In this document: piece after piece, positions 46,584 through 54,860 of the stretch
How the letters are laid out: each line of letters begins with the position of its first letter
How positions within the stretch are numbered: the stretch's first letter is position 1
Assembly: GCF_003946725.1 (NCBI RefSeq)
Contig: NZ_RHOY01000001.1
Coordinates: 248,001 to 312,000 of the forward strand
Length of the DNA: 64,000 bases
Direction: 5' to 3'
DNA from: Agrilactobacillus yilanensis
GTDB lineage: Bacteria > Bacillota > Bacilli > Lactobacillales > Lactobacillaceae
Translations under genes and position numbers: made by a program
The notes under the pieces: model-generated
Told to the model about the DNA's origin: nothing
The model's database searches: none
The model's input: the letters and a program-made list of their open reading frames with translations, nothing else

Positions 46584-46913
46584 ATGACAATTTTAGGAAA
46601 CAGTTTGTTGATTATTGCTACAGTTATTGGAATTCCTACAGTTTTGCTTTTACAATTCATTTTAGGGTATAAACAAGTCTCATCCAAAATTGCACGCGTT
46701 GTTCCAGTCGTTTACGGCCTTTTATTAACTTATTTCACATTATCCGCCGCAGCCAATGGCCAATGGACATTAAACCATAGCCTCTTTTTGGGCAGCCAAT
46801 GGCTCGTCAGCTACTTCTTCTACTTCATCTACAGCTTTGGTAAATCAAAAAGCATAGAAAAAGTCGGTGAACTTAACGCCGACGTAGAAGAAATGGAAAA
46901 AAACAGAGCGTGA
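46584..46913 (+). CDS. small integral membrane protein, unknown
   Basis: 109 residues with three predicted membrane helices (residues about 5-27, 37-57 and 68-86) and a charged tail rich in Glu and Lys. Start ATG with TGGAGGTG. The last codons, AGA GCG TGA, are the first nine bases of a hairpin element, so the stop codon is supplied by the repeat. No family recognised. Paired TTGATAAT repeats upstream hint at shared control with the amino acid operons. Confidence 0.65.
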   Translation: MTILGNSLLIIATVIGIPTVLLLQFILGYKQVSSKIARVVPVVYGLLLTYFTLSAAANGQWTLNHSLFLGSQWLVSYFFYFIYSFGKSKSIEKVGELNADVEEMEKNRA

Positions 46914-47021
46914 ACTAGAGCGGGAAAGCCTCGAGCATAACCTAGACTTACGACATAAGCCCGGTCTTGGCTTGTGAGTAAGACGTAGTTATGTGAGAGC
47001 TTTGCTCTAGTGAGCGCGTTT
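46905..47021 (+). repeat. hairpin element, A/C chimera
   Basis: The outer arms are type A (CTAGAGCGGGAAAGCCTCGAG / GAGAGCTTTGCTCTAG), but the core and apex are type C (CATAACCTAGACTTACGAC ... GAGTAAGACGTAGTTATG). Both halves of each stem come from the same type, so the structure is intact. Confidence 0.9.
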
Positions 47022-47041
47022 TAGAAAACCAACACAAAATA

Positions 47042-47112
47042 AAACCGCCGTAAGCGTACTTTTTACAAGTAAGGCGTAGTTATGTAAATTGTCAGCAGCT
47101 TGGAGCGCATTT
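47042..47112 (+). repeat. truncated hairpin element
   Basis: Only the apex and 3' half remain, ending ATTGTCAGCAGCTTGGAGCGCATTT as in type C. Confidence 0.6.
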
Positions 47113-47126
47113 CAAAAACACAAAAT

Positions 47127-47147
47127 AAAAAACCGCTTAAGCGGCTT
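47127..47147 (-). terminator. short terminator hairpin
   Basis: AAGCCGCTTAAGCGGTTTTTT on the minus strand, with A residues before it on the plus strand. Confidence 0.6.
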
Positions 47148-47206
47148 CCCAGGTGCATTATGCCCTGCTCTCCCAACAAAACTTATGTAAAATAACAATA
47201 GAGACT

Positions 47207-47260
47207 AAAAGACTGATCTATTCACCACCACAACTTGGGGGGATTAGGTCAGTCTTTTTC
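47207..47260. terminator. bidirectional terminator-like hairpin
   Basis: AAAAGACTGATCTA / TTAGGTCAGTCTTTTT around a 23-base C/A and G-rich loop. It ends the YheO-type regulator transcript coming from the right. Confidence 0.7.
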
Positions 47261-47357
47261 TGGAATCGCTTATTGAATTGCTTTTTGAATCGCTTATTGA
47301 GGAACCGCTTGAACTCAATTAATCACCAACTTTCACAAGATAGTTCAACGTTTAAGA

Positions 47358-48122
47358 CTAAGCTTGAGCACGGCGATCGACCTTTACCTCCATATTTTCA
47401 GAATGATTTCCACTGCGGACTGTTTGTAAATAACGATAAACACTAGGTTCAGAAGCTCCTAATGCATCAGCCGCATCGGCAACACTATCTTTAAGTTGGA
47501 AGAAACCTTGATCATAAAGGCGTTGTACACATTCGATCTTATCGGCGCGCTTCATATAATCTTTTTGGATATGCATTTCATCTAAATAAGCACTCACAAT
47601 TCGGGTGGCATAATTTTTAGATGATGTGGTCAAGTGCTCGTACTCGTGCGTATTGACTGCAGCCGCAACGGCCGGTTCATCTGCTACAACTCGGGCATCC
47701 GCATTCGGGTCAACCTCTAGTTCTCTCATCTTAGTTTGATAATTTCCTAACACCTTATTTAAGGTTTCGTTTAGATCCGTTAAGCAAGACTCGTCGGTAT
47801 TGATGCAGATCATCGCCACAATTTCGCCTTCGTACCGGATAAAATAAGTTGAAGAACGTAAAACTTGATTTGTTTCAGAAACACCGCGGTAGTTCGCGAT
47901 AAAATCCCGTTTTTCTCGGCGGCCGGCTTTTACTGTCCGCAACGCTAAGTCTGATGCAGGATCTCCAACTTGTCGGTGTGTGATTAAATTATTATAAATC
48001 ACCACAATTGAATGGTCTAAATCCGTTAAATCATTCAATAACACCTCACTATTTTTGCCTAAAATCTGAGAGATAAACTCTACCATTGGAATGTAACTTC
48101 GTATATATTCTTTAACACCCAT
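47358..48122 (-). CDS. YheO-type PAS/helix-turn-helix regulator next to serine dehydratase operon
   Basis: DNA-binding regulator of 254 residues. The PAS-like domain spans about residues 5-125 (YIRSYIPMVEFISQILGKNSE), a variable linker follows, and the C-terminal HTH_22 has IECVQRLYDQGFFQLKDSV and ASEPSVYRYLQ. AAGGAGG before the ATG. It follows sdaAA in the same direction behind a structured terminator, and AATTATTGATAAT sits 44 bp upstream. Likely regulator of the serine operon. Confidence 0.82.
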   Translation of the reverse strand: MGVKEYIRSYIPMVEFISQILGKNSEVLLNDLTDLDHSIVVIYNNLITHRQVGDPASDLALRTVKAGRREKRDFIANYRGVSETNQVLRSSTYFIRYEGEIVAMICINTDESCLTDLNETLNKVLGNYQTKMRELEVDPNADARVVADEPAVAAAVNTHEYEHLTTSSKNYATRIVSAYLDEMHIQKDYMKRADKIECVQRLYDQGFFQLKDSVADAADALGASEPSVYRYLQTVRSGNHSENMEVKVDRRAQA

Positions 48123-48166
48123 GTCGCAGCCTCCTTATTTCAAATATCATATCATTTTAATAATTC

Positions 48167-48179
48167 ATTATCAATAATT
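48167..48179 (-). promoter_or_regulatory. AATTATTGATAAT motif upstream of second YheO-type regulator
   Basis: Identical on the minus strand to the 13-mer at 41335-41347 and at nearly the same distance from its gene. Confidence 0.5.
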
Positions 48180-48204
48180 TTGTTCATTTATAAACAAATG
48201 CACC

Positions 48205-48291
48205 AAAAAAGCCGGTCACTTCAACAACTGTTATAACCTATTAGTTTTCACTAATAAAGTTATATCCAGTATGCGTCTTAGCGCCCGGCTT
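48205..48291 (-). terminator. long structured terminator between sdaAA and the regulator
   Basis: Minus strand: outer stem AAGCCGG / CCGGCTTTTTT encloses an inner hairpin ATAACTTTATTAGT-GAAA-ACTAATAGGTTAT. The 87-base length is unusual for a plain terminator and could allow conditional read-through. Confidence 0.7.
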
Positions 48292-48351
48292 AAATTAAAA
48301 TTCTGGTGAATTTTGTGGATTCGGTTAATTATAAATGATTAAAATTTATTT

Positions 48352-49242
48352 TTAGTTGACTTCAACAGACTGGCCGAAAATTGACATTTTCATTTGTACG
48401 CCAGTTGGAGTGCCAGCTAAACCACCTATACCAGTTTCACGTAAAGCTTTTGGTAAACCTTGACCGACTTCTTTCATAGCAGCAACGACTTCATCAGCTG
48501 GAATTTTATTTGTACAACCAGCTAACGCCATGTCTGCGGCGATCAATGCATTCCCTGCACCTATGGCATTACGTTTAACACAAGGTAATTCAACTAGACC
48601 TGCAACCGGGTCACAAACGAGACCTAATAAATTACTCATCGCCATAGCCAAAGCTTCAGAACTTTGTTGGGCATCGCCCCCGGCCGCTTCTACTGCTGCA
48701 GCAGCGGCCATGGCAGAAGCACTGCCTACTTCGGCTTGACAACCGCCAGTTGCCCCGGCGATCATTGCGTTATTGGCAATAACCATCCCGAAAGCACCGG
48801 CTGTAAATAAGAATCTAACGGTTTGATCGTGATCTAAGTTCAAACGATTCTTGATGACAAACAAGACACCTGGTAATGTCCCTGTAGAACCAGCGGTTGG
48901 TGTGGCACAAACAACACCCATTGCGGCATTAACTTCGTTTGTTGCAATCGCATTTTGAACAGCTTCTACCATGGTATCGCCAGATAAAGTATGGCCTTTT
49001 TCACGATATTTCTTCAATAAAACAGCTTCGCCACCGGTTAAGCCAGTTTTAGAAAAGACACCATCGCCTTCAACACCACGTTTAACAGCAGCAGCCATGA
49101 CATCTAAGTTGTTAGACATTTGATCCCAGACTTCTTCTCTAGTAGCGCTGTTTTTCTTCATTTCCTGTTGGATCATCAATTCAGAAATTGGGGTATTTTG
49201 TTCTATAGAAGTATCGACAAGTTCTTTAATTGTATCGTACAT
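48352..49242 (-). CDS. sdaAA: L-serine dehydratase, alpha subunit
   Basis: Iron-sulfur L-serine ammonia-lyase large chain, 296 residues; makes pyruvate and ammonia from L-serine. Motifs CATPTAGSTGTLPGV near 125, ATGGCQAEVGSASAMAAAA near 165 and CDPVAGLVELPCVKRN near 212 contain the conserved cluster cysteines. AGGAGG before the ATG; 19 bp after sdaAB. Two-gene Gram-positive form. Confidence 0.95.
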   Translation of the reverse strand: MYDTIKELVDTSIEQNTPISELMIQQEMKKNSATREEVWDQMSNNLDVMAAAVKRGVEGDGVFSKTGLTGGEAVLLKKYREKGHTLSGDTMVEAVQNAIATNEVNAAMGVVCATPTAGSTGTLPGVLFVIKNRLNLDHDQTVRFLFTAGAFGMVIANNAMIAGATGGCQAEVGSASAMAAAAAVEAAGGDAQQSSEALAMAMSNLLGLVCDPVAGLVELPCVKRNAIGAGNALIAADMALAGCTNKIPADEVVAAMKEVGQGLPKALRETGIGGLAGTPTGVQMKMSIFGQSVEVN

Positions 49243-49261
49243 AATTTTTTCCTCCTAGAGA

Positions 49262-49921
49262 TTAAAGATAAACCATTTTTGTGCTATCTGAAGATAGGGC
49301 ATTCAAATCTTTGTCTTTCAAACGGTTTTCAAGATCATATTCGTACATTGTTGCATGGCCAGCACCGGCATATTCAGCGTGATGATTGATCGTATTGATT
49401 TTGCTCAATTTATCACTGATATTTTCAGTGGATTGGGTGTCCGCACTTTGAACTAAAAGAATTGGTAATGGGCCTTTTGGTTTAATGTGGAACCCGTCCA
49501 TTTTAATATCTCTGATTTCAATTGTCCCACCACCGATGGAGCAGCCAGAAACAACGATTTCACGGCTACCTTTCTTTAATTCGCAGACAGCGGTGTTTGG
49601 ATGTCCAATTGGGCTATCCTCGTCTTCTTCGATAAATTTAATTTTAATGCCTTGGTCTTCAGCAATCTTAATGGCATTTGGTACCCGACTATCATCAGGT
49701 TCAAAACCTAAGATACCACTAATAATAGCATAGTCTGTCCCGTGGCCTTTATGTGTTTGGGCAAAAGATTCATAATAATGAATCGTAATTTCTTCAGGAA
49801 TACTACCGAATAAGCGATTGGCAGCACGACCAATGGCAACTGCACCTGCGGTATGAGAACTGGATGGACCAATCATGACTGGACCGATGATATCAAAAAC
49901 ACTCTTGTAATTTCCTGACAT
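49262..49921 (-). CDS. sdaAB: L-serine dehydratase, beta subunit
   Basis: Small chain, about 219 residues: IGPSSSHTAGAVAIGRAA near the N-terminus, a loop HKGHGTDYAI near 75 and a C-terminal ACT-type domain (PILLVQSADTQSTENIS) that may sense serine. The frame opens with a GTG at 49930 that is part of the ribosome site GAGGTG; the ATG at 49921 is the start. Middle gene of the operon. Confidence 0.94.
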   Translation of the reverse strand: MSGNYKSVFDIIGPVMIGPSSSHTAGAVAIGRAANRLFGSIPEEITIHYYESFAQTHKGHGTDYAIISGILGFEPDDSRVPNAIKIAEDQGIKIKFIEEDEDSPIGHPNTAVCELKKGSREIVVSGCSIGGGTIEIRDIKMDGFHIKPKGPLPILLVQSADTQSTENISDKLSKINTINHHAEYAGAGHATMYEYDLENRLKDKDLNALSSDSTKMVYL

Positions 49922-49971
49922 TTTATTCACCTCATAATTTATTTTAAACCAATTGATTCACAGATTAAATA

Positions 49972-51021
49972 TTAAGCGTTGGCAGTTTCTGCTGCGGCTG
50001 GTGTTGCTTCGCCGCGGATTTCAGAAACAGTATGAATTTTGAAGTTTCTGAAGACGTAAGCGCCCACATAGCCCCAAATAGTACTGTTGATTAAGATCAA
50101 CAATGTGGCAATAGCAACGCTGGCTGCTTGGTTGAACCCAAAGGCAACGATTAAGCCAGCCCAAGGTGTTGCCATACCAGTGACGTTGATCACAAGATGG
50201 AAAGCCCCGACGATCATCCCGTTAATCGCACCGGCGATGGCGTTTGTGGCAAATATTGGAATTGGATTTGCAGAAATAATATCAATTTGTGTTAAAGGTT
50301 CAACGGTAACGGCAACGGCTGTTGAGTTACCACCAAAGTTTAATTTTCTAAATAGACTGAAGTTTAAGAAGGAATTCCCAGTACAACCTAAAGCCCCAAC
50401 GGCCATTGGTACACCGGTTAAACCGATCAAACTTGTTAATACCATAGAAGATAGCGGTGTCATACCGACTAATGGAATGATGGCGCCTAAGATAGCGGCC
50501 ATGACCATTGGATTAGATTGTTCGGCACTGACAATGGCATTACCTATGATATGTAAGACTTGCAGAACCGCTGGTGAGATCAAAGCTGCAATCCCGTTAG
50601 CTAATGCAGGGCCTACTAAAACGACGACGATTAGATCAATACCTTCTGGAACACGTTTTTCGATTTGTTTTAAGACGAAAGCTACGGCATAAGCTGCAAT
50701 AAAGGCTGGAAGCAATTTAACTTTAAGCAAAGAAACACCGATTAAGACAGAAAATACAGGACTAATGCCAAAAGCAAGCGGTACTAATGTCCCAGCAGCT
50801 AAGCCGCCTAAGGACCCCATGGTATCCCCAATTTGCTTGATGAAGTCGATATGGAAAACGCCACCAATTGCATAACTTAGGAAAGCCTGTGGTAAGAATG
50901 TGGCACATGCGGCACCAGACAAAGCACTAATTGCCTTTTTACCGTTAGGTGCTTTAAATGTGAATAATGTCAATGCAGCGATAACTGCTAATAAAACTAA
51001 AACGCCAATAACAATTTGCAT
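49972..51021 (-). CDS. PTS IIC-like membrane transporter of the serine operon
   Basis: Membrane protein of 349 residues with about nine or ten helices, very hydrophobic and glycine-rich, resembling the PTS_EIIC_2 family (PF13303) that lacks attached IIA/IIB domains. Sequence such as PLVGMTPLSSMVLTSLIGLTG and ALGCTGNSFLNFS is typical by my reading, not confirmed by search. First gene of the sdaAB-sdaAA operon, so serine import is the natural guess rather than sugar uptake. GGAGGG before the ATG. Confidence 0.65.
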   Translation of the reverse strand: MQIVIGVLVLLAVIAALTLFTFKAPNGKKAISALSGAACATFLPQAFLSYAIGGVFHIDFIKQIGDTMGSLGGLAAGTLVPLAFGISPVFSVLIGVSLLKVKLLPAFIAAYAVAFVLKQIEKRVPEGIDLIVVVLVGPALANGIAALISPAVLQVLHIIGNAIVSAEQSNPMVMAAILGAIIPLVGMTPLSSMVLTSLIGLTGVPMAVGALGCTGNSFLNFSLFRKLNFGGNSTAVAVTVEPLTQIDIISANPIPIFATNAIAGAINGMIVGAFHLVINVTGMATPWAGLIVAFGFNQAASVAIATLLILINSTIWGYVGAYVFRNFKIHTVSEIRGEATPAAAETANA

Positions 51022-51101
51022 TTTGTATACCCTCCACTCTAATCACAAGAACTTCCCGGCCGAGATATGTGATTACCATCACTTATGTGACTAATAATAA
51101 T

Positions 51102-51137
51102 TTATCAACACACTGATAATATCACATTGATAATATC
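51102..51137. promoter_or_regulatory. operator-like cluster upstream of serine operon
   Basis: Palindrome TTATCA-N6-TGATAA at 51102-51119 overlaps a direct repeat CA(C/T)TGATAATATC at 51111 and 51125. It lies 80-115 bp before the first gene and shares TTGATAAT with the regulator promoters. Confidence 0.5.
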
Positions 51138-51244
51138 TTTGCATTAAATTTAGATAAAAACTTATCAAATTAATTGTTCAATTTCTCATAAATACTGATA
51201 TTTAACTAATTTAGCCGTGATTCAATGGCGATTATAGCCTATTT

Positions 51245-51258
51245 TGAAAGCGTTTACA
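51245..51258. promoter_or_regulatory. cre site (CcpA)
   Basis: TGAAAGCGTTTACA matches TGWAANCGNTNWCA at every position. It lies 224 bp upstream of the serine operon, implying catabolite control. Confidence 0.7.
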
Positions 51259-51410
51259 AAGTTCGATTTCCATAAGCAAGTCTTCAGAAATTTTTTTGGT
51301 GCGTTGATAAAATTTTAAGTTTATGATAAAAATCTTTCAGCCTCATAAAATTTTTTAATGATTTATAATCTTTTTGATTATCATTTATCATTAATTCTCA
51401 AAAATAGCCG

Positions 51411-51458
51411 AAAAAAAAGAGACAAATTCAAGTCTGAGTCCTTGAATTGTCCCTTTTT
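51411..51458. terminator. terminator after NADH oxidase
   Basis: AAAAGAGACAAATTCAAG / CTTGAATTGTCCCTTTTT stem, with A and T runs; acts on the minus strand and possibly both. Confidence 0.8.
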
Positions 51459-51504
51459 GATAATTTTAAGGCTGTTTTAATAATTTATCATTATCATTTT
51501 GATT

Positions 51505-52860
51505 TTAGTTCATTTCCGTCCGGATGGCCTTTTGTGCAGCAATGTTCATGATGTTCCAAGGCCGATCAAAACCGGGTTGGAAGAAGAAGTCGGCATAGGC
51601 CAGGTCATCAATGGTCATTTCTGCTTGAATGGCCACAGAGATGGCATTAATATTTGCGGTTACGTCCCCTTTAGACATGATCTGTGCCCCCATCACCCGG
51701 CGTGTGGCTGGTTCGTAGGTCAATTTGAAGTAAACTTCTGGATTCTCAGCGGCGGGCACAAAAGCGGGCCGTTTGGTATCGGTGACAAAGACAGATTTGA
51801 CGGTTACGCCGTAATTGTCTGCGGTGCCTTGTTTGATGCCGGTGGATGCAAATTTATAATCAAATACGCTTAGGGCTGAAGAGCCTAAGACGCCTGGGAA
51901 TTTGTGTACTGGTTTTTCAATGTTCATTGCCGCAAAACGGCCTTGGCGCCGTGCTACGGTGGCTAGTGCGATTGGTGCTTGGGTGCCGGTGGCTTGGAAT
52001 TTGGCCATGACGGCATCCCCCACTGCAAAAACATCTGGGGCACTAGTTTGGAAATAGTCGTCCACTTTGATGTGGCCGCGTTGATCCAAATCTAAGGTTT
52101 CTCTGAGCCAACGGGTGTTGGGTTTGATGCCGGCGGTTTCGATAACGAGGTCAGCGGCGTATTCTCCTTGGTCGGTGATCACTTTTTGAACTTTACCGTC
52201 CTTACCTTCAAAGGCTTTCAAACTTTGGCCTGTGGCGGCAAAAATGCCATGTTCTGCCATGGTTTTAGTTAAGATGCTGGTAAATTCTTCGTCCAAGTAA
52301 ATGCTCAACAGCCGTGGCAGTAGTTCCACGATGGTCACGTGCATGCCGGCTTCGGCAAAAACTTCGGCGGCTTCAATACCAATGTAGCCGGAACCGATGA
52401 CGACGACGTTTTTAACGTTGGGATCAACGGTTTTGGCTTTTAATTTAATGGCCCAATCCCGGCCCCGCATGGCATAGATGTTTTCTAGGTCTTTGCCGGG
52501 GACTGGAATTTGTGCCGGTACGGCGCCGGCACTTAAGATTAATTTGTCATAATGTTCTGTCCGGTTCTGATCACCACCGTGGTCCACTACTGTGACTTCG
52601 TGGGCTTTGGGGTCAATGCTCGTGATTTCCTGCTGTACAAATACATGAACGCCTTGGGCCCGCATGCCTTCAGCTGTGGCATAGCGGACGTTGTTCACAT
52701 CTTTAACGGTGCCTTCTAGATAAAGTTGCATCCCGCAAGATAGGAAAGAGACAAAATCGCCTTTTTCATACCATTGTATTTCAGCTTCGGGATGATCCAA
52801 CAATAATTGCCGCACAGCTTCATAACCACCATGGGAAGAACCAACAACAATAACTTTCAT
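51505..52860 (-). CDS. nox: NADH oxidase / CoA-disulfide reductase family flavoprotein
   Basis: FAD-dependent pyridine nucleotide-disulfide oxidoreductase, 451 residues. GSSHGGYEA near the N-terminus binds FAD, the redox cysteine is Cys42 in [23 protein letters not shown] near 158 binds NAD(H), and FAVGDAV near 280 is the second FAD motif. This matches water-forming NADH oxidases of lactic acid bacteria. The frame is open to 52947 but ATG 52860 with TGGAGG is the start. It would reoxidise NADH from formate or sugar oxidation when oxygen is present. A CoA-disulfide reductase role is the alternative. Confidence 0.88.
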   Translation of the reverse strand: MKVIVVGSSHGGYEAVRQLLLDHPEAEIQWYEKGDFVSFLSCGMQLYLEGTVKDVNNVRYATAEGMRAQGVHVFVQQEITSIDPKAHEVTVVDHGGDQNRTEHYDKLILSAGAVPAQIPVPGKDLENIYAMRGRDWAIKLKAKTVDPNVKNVVVIGSGYIGIEAAEVFAEAGMHVTIVELLPRLLSIYLDEEFTSILTKTMAEHGIFAATGQSLKAFEGKDGKVQKVITDQGEYAADLVIETAGIKPNTRWLRETLDLDQRGHIKVDDYFQTSAPDVFAVGDAVMAKFQATGTQAPIALATVARRQGRFAAMNIEKPVHKFPGVLGSSALSVFDYKFASTGIKQGTADNYGVTVKSVFVTDTKRPAFVPAAENPEVYFKLTYEPATRRVMGAQIMSKGDVTANINAISVAIQAEMTIDDLAYADFFFQPGFDRPWNIMNIAAQKAIRTEMN

Positions 52861-52932
52861 CACGAAAAACCTCCAGTAATTAAGAATTATTACAGTTATA
52901 GTATACTTCAAAAAATACTTTAATGCAGATGC

Positions 52933-52972
52933 AAAAAAGCAGATCAAAAATTAATTTCTGATCTGCTTTTTT
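52933..52972 (-). terminator. terminator of zinc-ribbon protein gene
   Basis: AAAAAAGCAGATCA / TGATCTGCTTTTTT stem, with T runs on both strands, 14 bp beyond the last hairpin element. Confidence 0.88.
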
Positions 52973-52986
52973 GTGTTGGTTTTCTG

Positions 52987-53103
52987 AAACGCGTTCCCAA
53001 AAGACTGATTTCTGCGCTTAGCTACGTCTAACTTGTAAGCGAAAACCGCTCACGGCGTTAGTCTAGGCTATGCTCAAAATCAACCCGTCTTTTGTCACGC
53101 TCT
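52987..53103 (-). repeat. 3'UTR hairpin element, type B
   Basis: Second of two tandem minus-strand copies; AGAGCGTGACAAAAGAC to GAACGCGTTTC. Confidence 0.9.
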
Positions 53104-53110
53104 GGGCCTG

Positions 53111-53225
53111 AAACGCGCTCACCAACACTGATTTCTACATATAACTACGCCTTGTTGCTAGTCGCAGGCGACTACCTGCCAAGTCTAGGTTATATTACGA
53201 AATCACCCGTGTTGGTTCGCGCTCT
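53111..53225 (-). repeat. 3'UTR hairpin element, type D
   Basis: Begins AGAGCGCGAACC four bases after the stop codon of the upstream gene. The apical stem GTAGTCGCCTGCGACTA differs from the 23600 copy at several sites, with some paired changes. Confidence 0.9.
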
Positions 53226-53229
53226 TGTT

Positions 53230-54663
53230 TTAATACTTCACGAAGTCTACGACTGCTAATATAAAGTTTGCGATTAATAAGACGATGGCGATGATGGCGG
53301 AGATGCCAAATTGGAAGTTCTGTAGGCCGCTGGCGGCGACGATGCCTTTACTGATTAAGATGCCGAAGACGGCGATGTAGGCTAAGATCGATACCACGGC
53401 GGCGGCGAGTTTGATAATATATGATGCGTGAATTTTCCAAATGCTAAAGACTAATAAGGCTAATGGGCCGATCATTAGCATGAAGAGTAATAAGATCATC
53501 ATTGTCTTAAAGCTGCTGCCACCTAAGGACATAGTTTTAAATAAGGTGGAGGAAGTTGTCCCAGCCGTGCCAAAGGTGCCGCTGCTGATAAAGCCGCCGA
53601 CAAAAGTGGTCAACAGTAAAATCACAGATAGGCCGGCACTGACCCAATCCAAAATATTAATTTTTTGCAAGAAGCTTAGATTATCATCATCACGGCGGTC
53701 CTCATAATCGTCGCCTTGATCATAATCGTCATAGTTGTCCCCTGAATCTGTGGCGCCATAACTCATTGGCGTGGTGGCATAGCTGGTTCCGGTGTCATAA
53801 GCGGCTTCAGCGGTATTATCATTATAAGGACTATAATAATTGTAATTATCTGTGGCGGTTTGTGTTTGCTGGTCTTGATAATCAGCTTGAGCCGGTTCTT
53901 GATAATCATTACCATAAGGATTGTAATTCATATCTTGATTGTTATATTGCGGATCGTTGGCATAACCACCAGTGCCATAGGTATTTGCGTTACTTTGCCC
54001 ATAGTTGTAATTATCTGTCGTGGTTGACCGCCCGTTTTCCGGAGGGTTTGGTTCAAAATTGGTATAGCTTTGATCAGCTGATTTTGCGGCCGGCTGGGCA
54101 GTGGTGTCGTAAGCCGGCTGATTATACGCACTACCACTGTCATAATTCGTGTTGGCTGACGTATAGTCGCTGTCATAATTTGTTTCGTTTTTGGGCATCT
54201 GGTTAAAAGCAGCCCGGGTCATGTAATTATTCAATGTTTGCGGTGCGGTTTGTTTGGTGTTTGTTTGGTCATTATTTTCCACCGGCTTAATTCGTTCCGG
54301 TGTCGTTTGCCGTGTATCAATGCGGCCTAACTCTGGTTTATGCTGATTTGACGTATTGTCGGTTGGTAAACCAAACGTCTGTAGGGATGATTTGCCTTGT
54401 AAATAAGGATCATCATCAGTTTGAATTTGTTGATTCGTTGTTTGCCGTGCCCGTGTATTTGGTTCGTATGGTTCGTTTAAAATACCATGTTCGTCAGTGG
54501 TTGGCGGTGTTGTACTATCTTCATCTTGTGGCGCTACTAATAACATCTTTTGCGTCACACCCATGACCATCTTTCTGGCCTTCGTGCTTAGTGGATAGCC
54601 GCAATTTGGACAAAAGTTCTGCGCAGATTCGATAGTGGCTCCGCAGTTTGGACAAAAACCCAT
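53230..54663 (-). CDS. zinc-ribbon membrane protein with Asn/Tyr/Asp-rich linker
   Basis: About 477 residues. The N-terminus is a zinc ribbon (FCPNCGATIESAQNFCPNCG) with four cysteines. Residues about 40-310 are low complexity, rich in Asn, Tyr, Asp, Gln and Thr (YNYGQSN, NPYGNDYQ), and likely disordered. The last ~150 residues hold four or five membrane helices. The frame is open to 54708; ATG 54663 with TGGGGG seven bases upstream is the best start. Function unknown; zinc ribbon plus membrane domain proteins are common in lactobacilli. Confidence 0.65.
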   Translation of the reverse strand: MGFCPNCGATIESAQNFCPNCGYPLSTKARKMVMGVTQKMLLVAPQDEDSTTPPTTDEHGILNEPYEPNTRARQTTNQQIQTDDDPYLQGKSSLQTFGLPTDNTSNQHKPELGRIDTRQTTPERIKPVENNDQTNTKQTAPQTLNNYMTRAAFNQMPKNETNYDSDYTSANTNYDSGSAYNQPAYDTTAQPAAKSADQSYTNFEPNPPENGRSTTTDNYNYGQSNANTYGTGGYANDPQYNNQDMNYNPYGNDYQEPAQADYQDQQTQTATDNYNYYSPYNDNTAEAAYDTGTSYATTPMSYGATDSGDNYDDYDQGDDYEDRRDDDNLSFLQKINILDWVSAGLSVILLLTTFVGGFISSGTFGTAGTTSSTLFKTMSLGGSSFKTMMILLLFMLMIGPLALLVFSIWKIHASYIIKLAAAVVSILAYIAVFGILISKGIVAASGLQNFQFGISAIIAIVLLIANFILAVVDFVKY

Positions 54664-54860
54664 CATAAAGCCCCCAGTCTCTTCCATGATTACTATATCC
54701 TTAATCATAGCACATAGATTTCGCGATAAAATTCTATTTTCCTAAAGAAATTTTACATTCTTTAAAAAAAATGAAGAATTCTGCCGAAAATCGTTGCTTG
54801 TTTCTCAAAAATTGGTTAAGTTTGACTTGAGTCACTAATTATAATAAGGAGTGATTGTTA

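Larger units (their letters stand above)
51022..51410. other. serine operon control region
   Basis: AT-rich and gene-free. Holds the TTGATAAT repeats at 51102-51137 and a perfect cre at 51245. More TTATCA copies occur near 51380-51392. Confidence 0.6.

Noticed and set aside
47207-47260. G/C-rich loop hairpin as a T-box or riboswitch
   Set aside because: It lies at the 3' end of a gene, has no conserved T-box sequence and behaves as a simple terminator stem.
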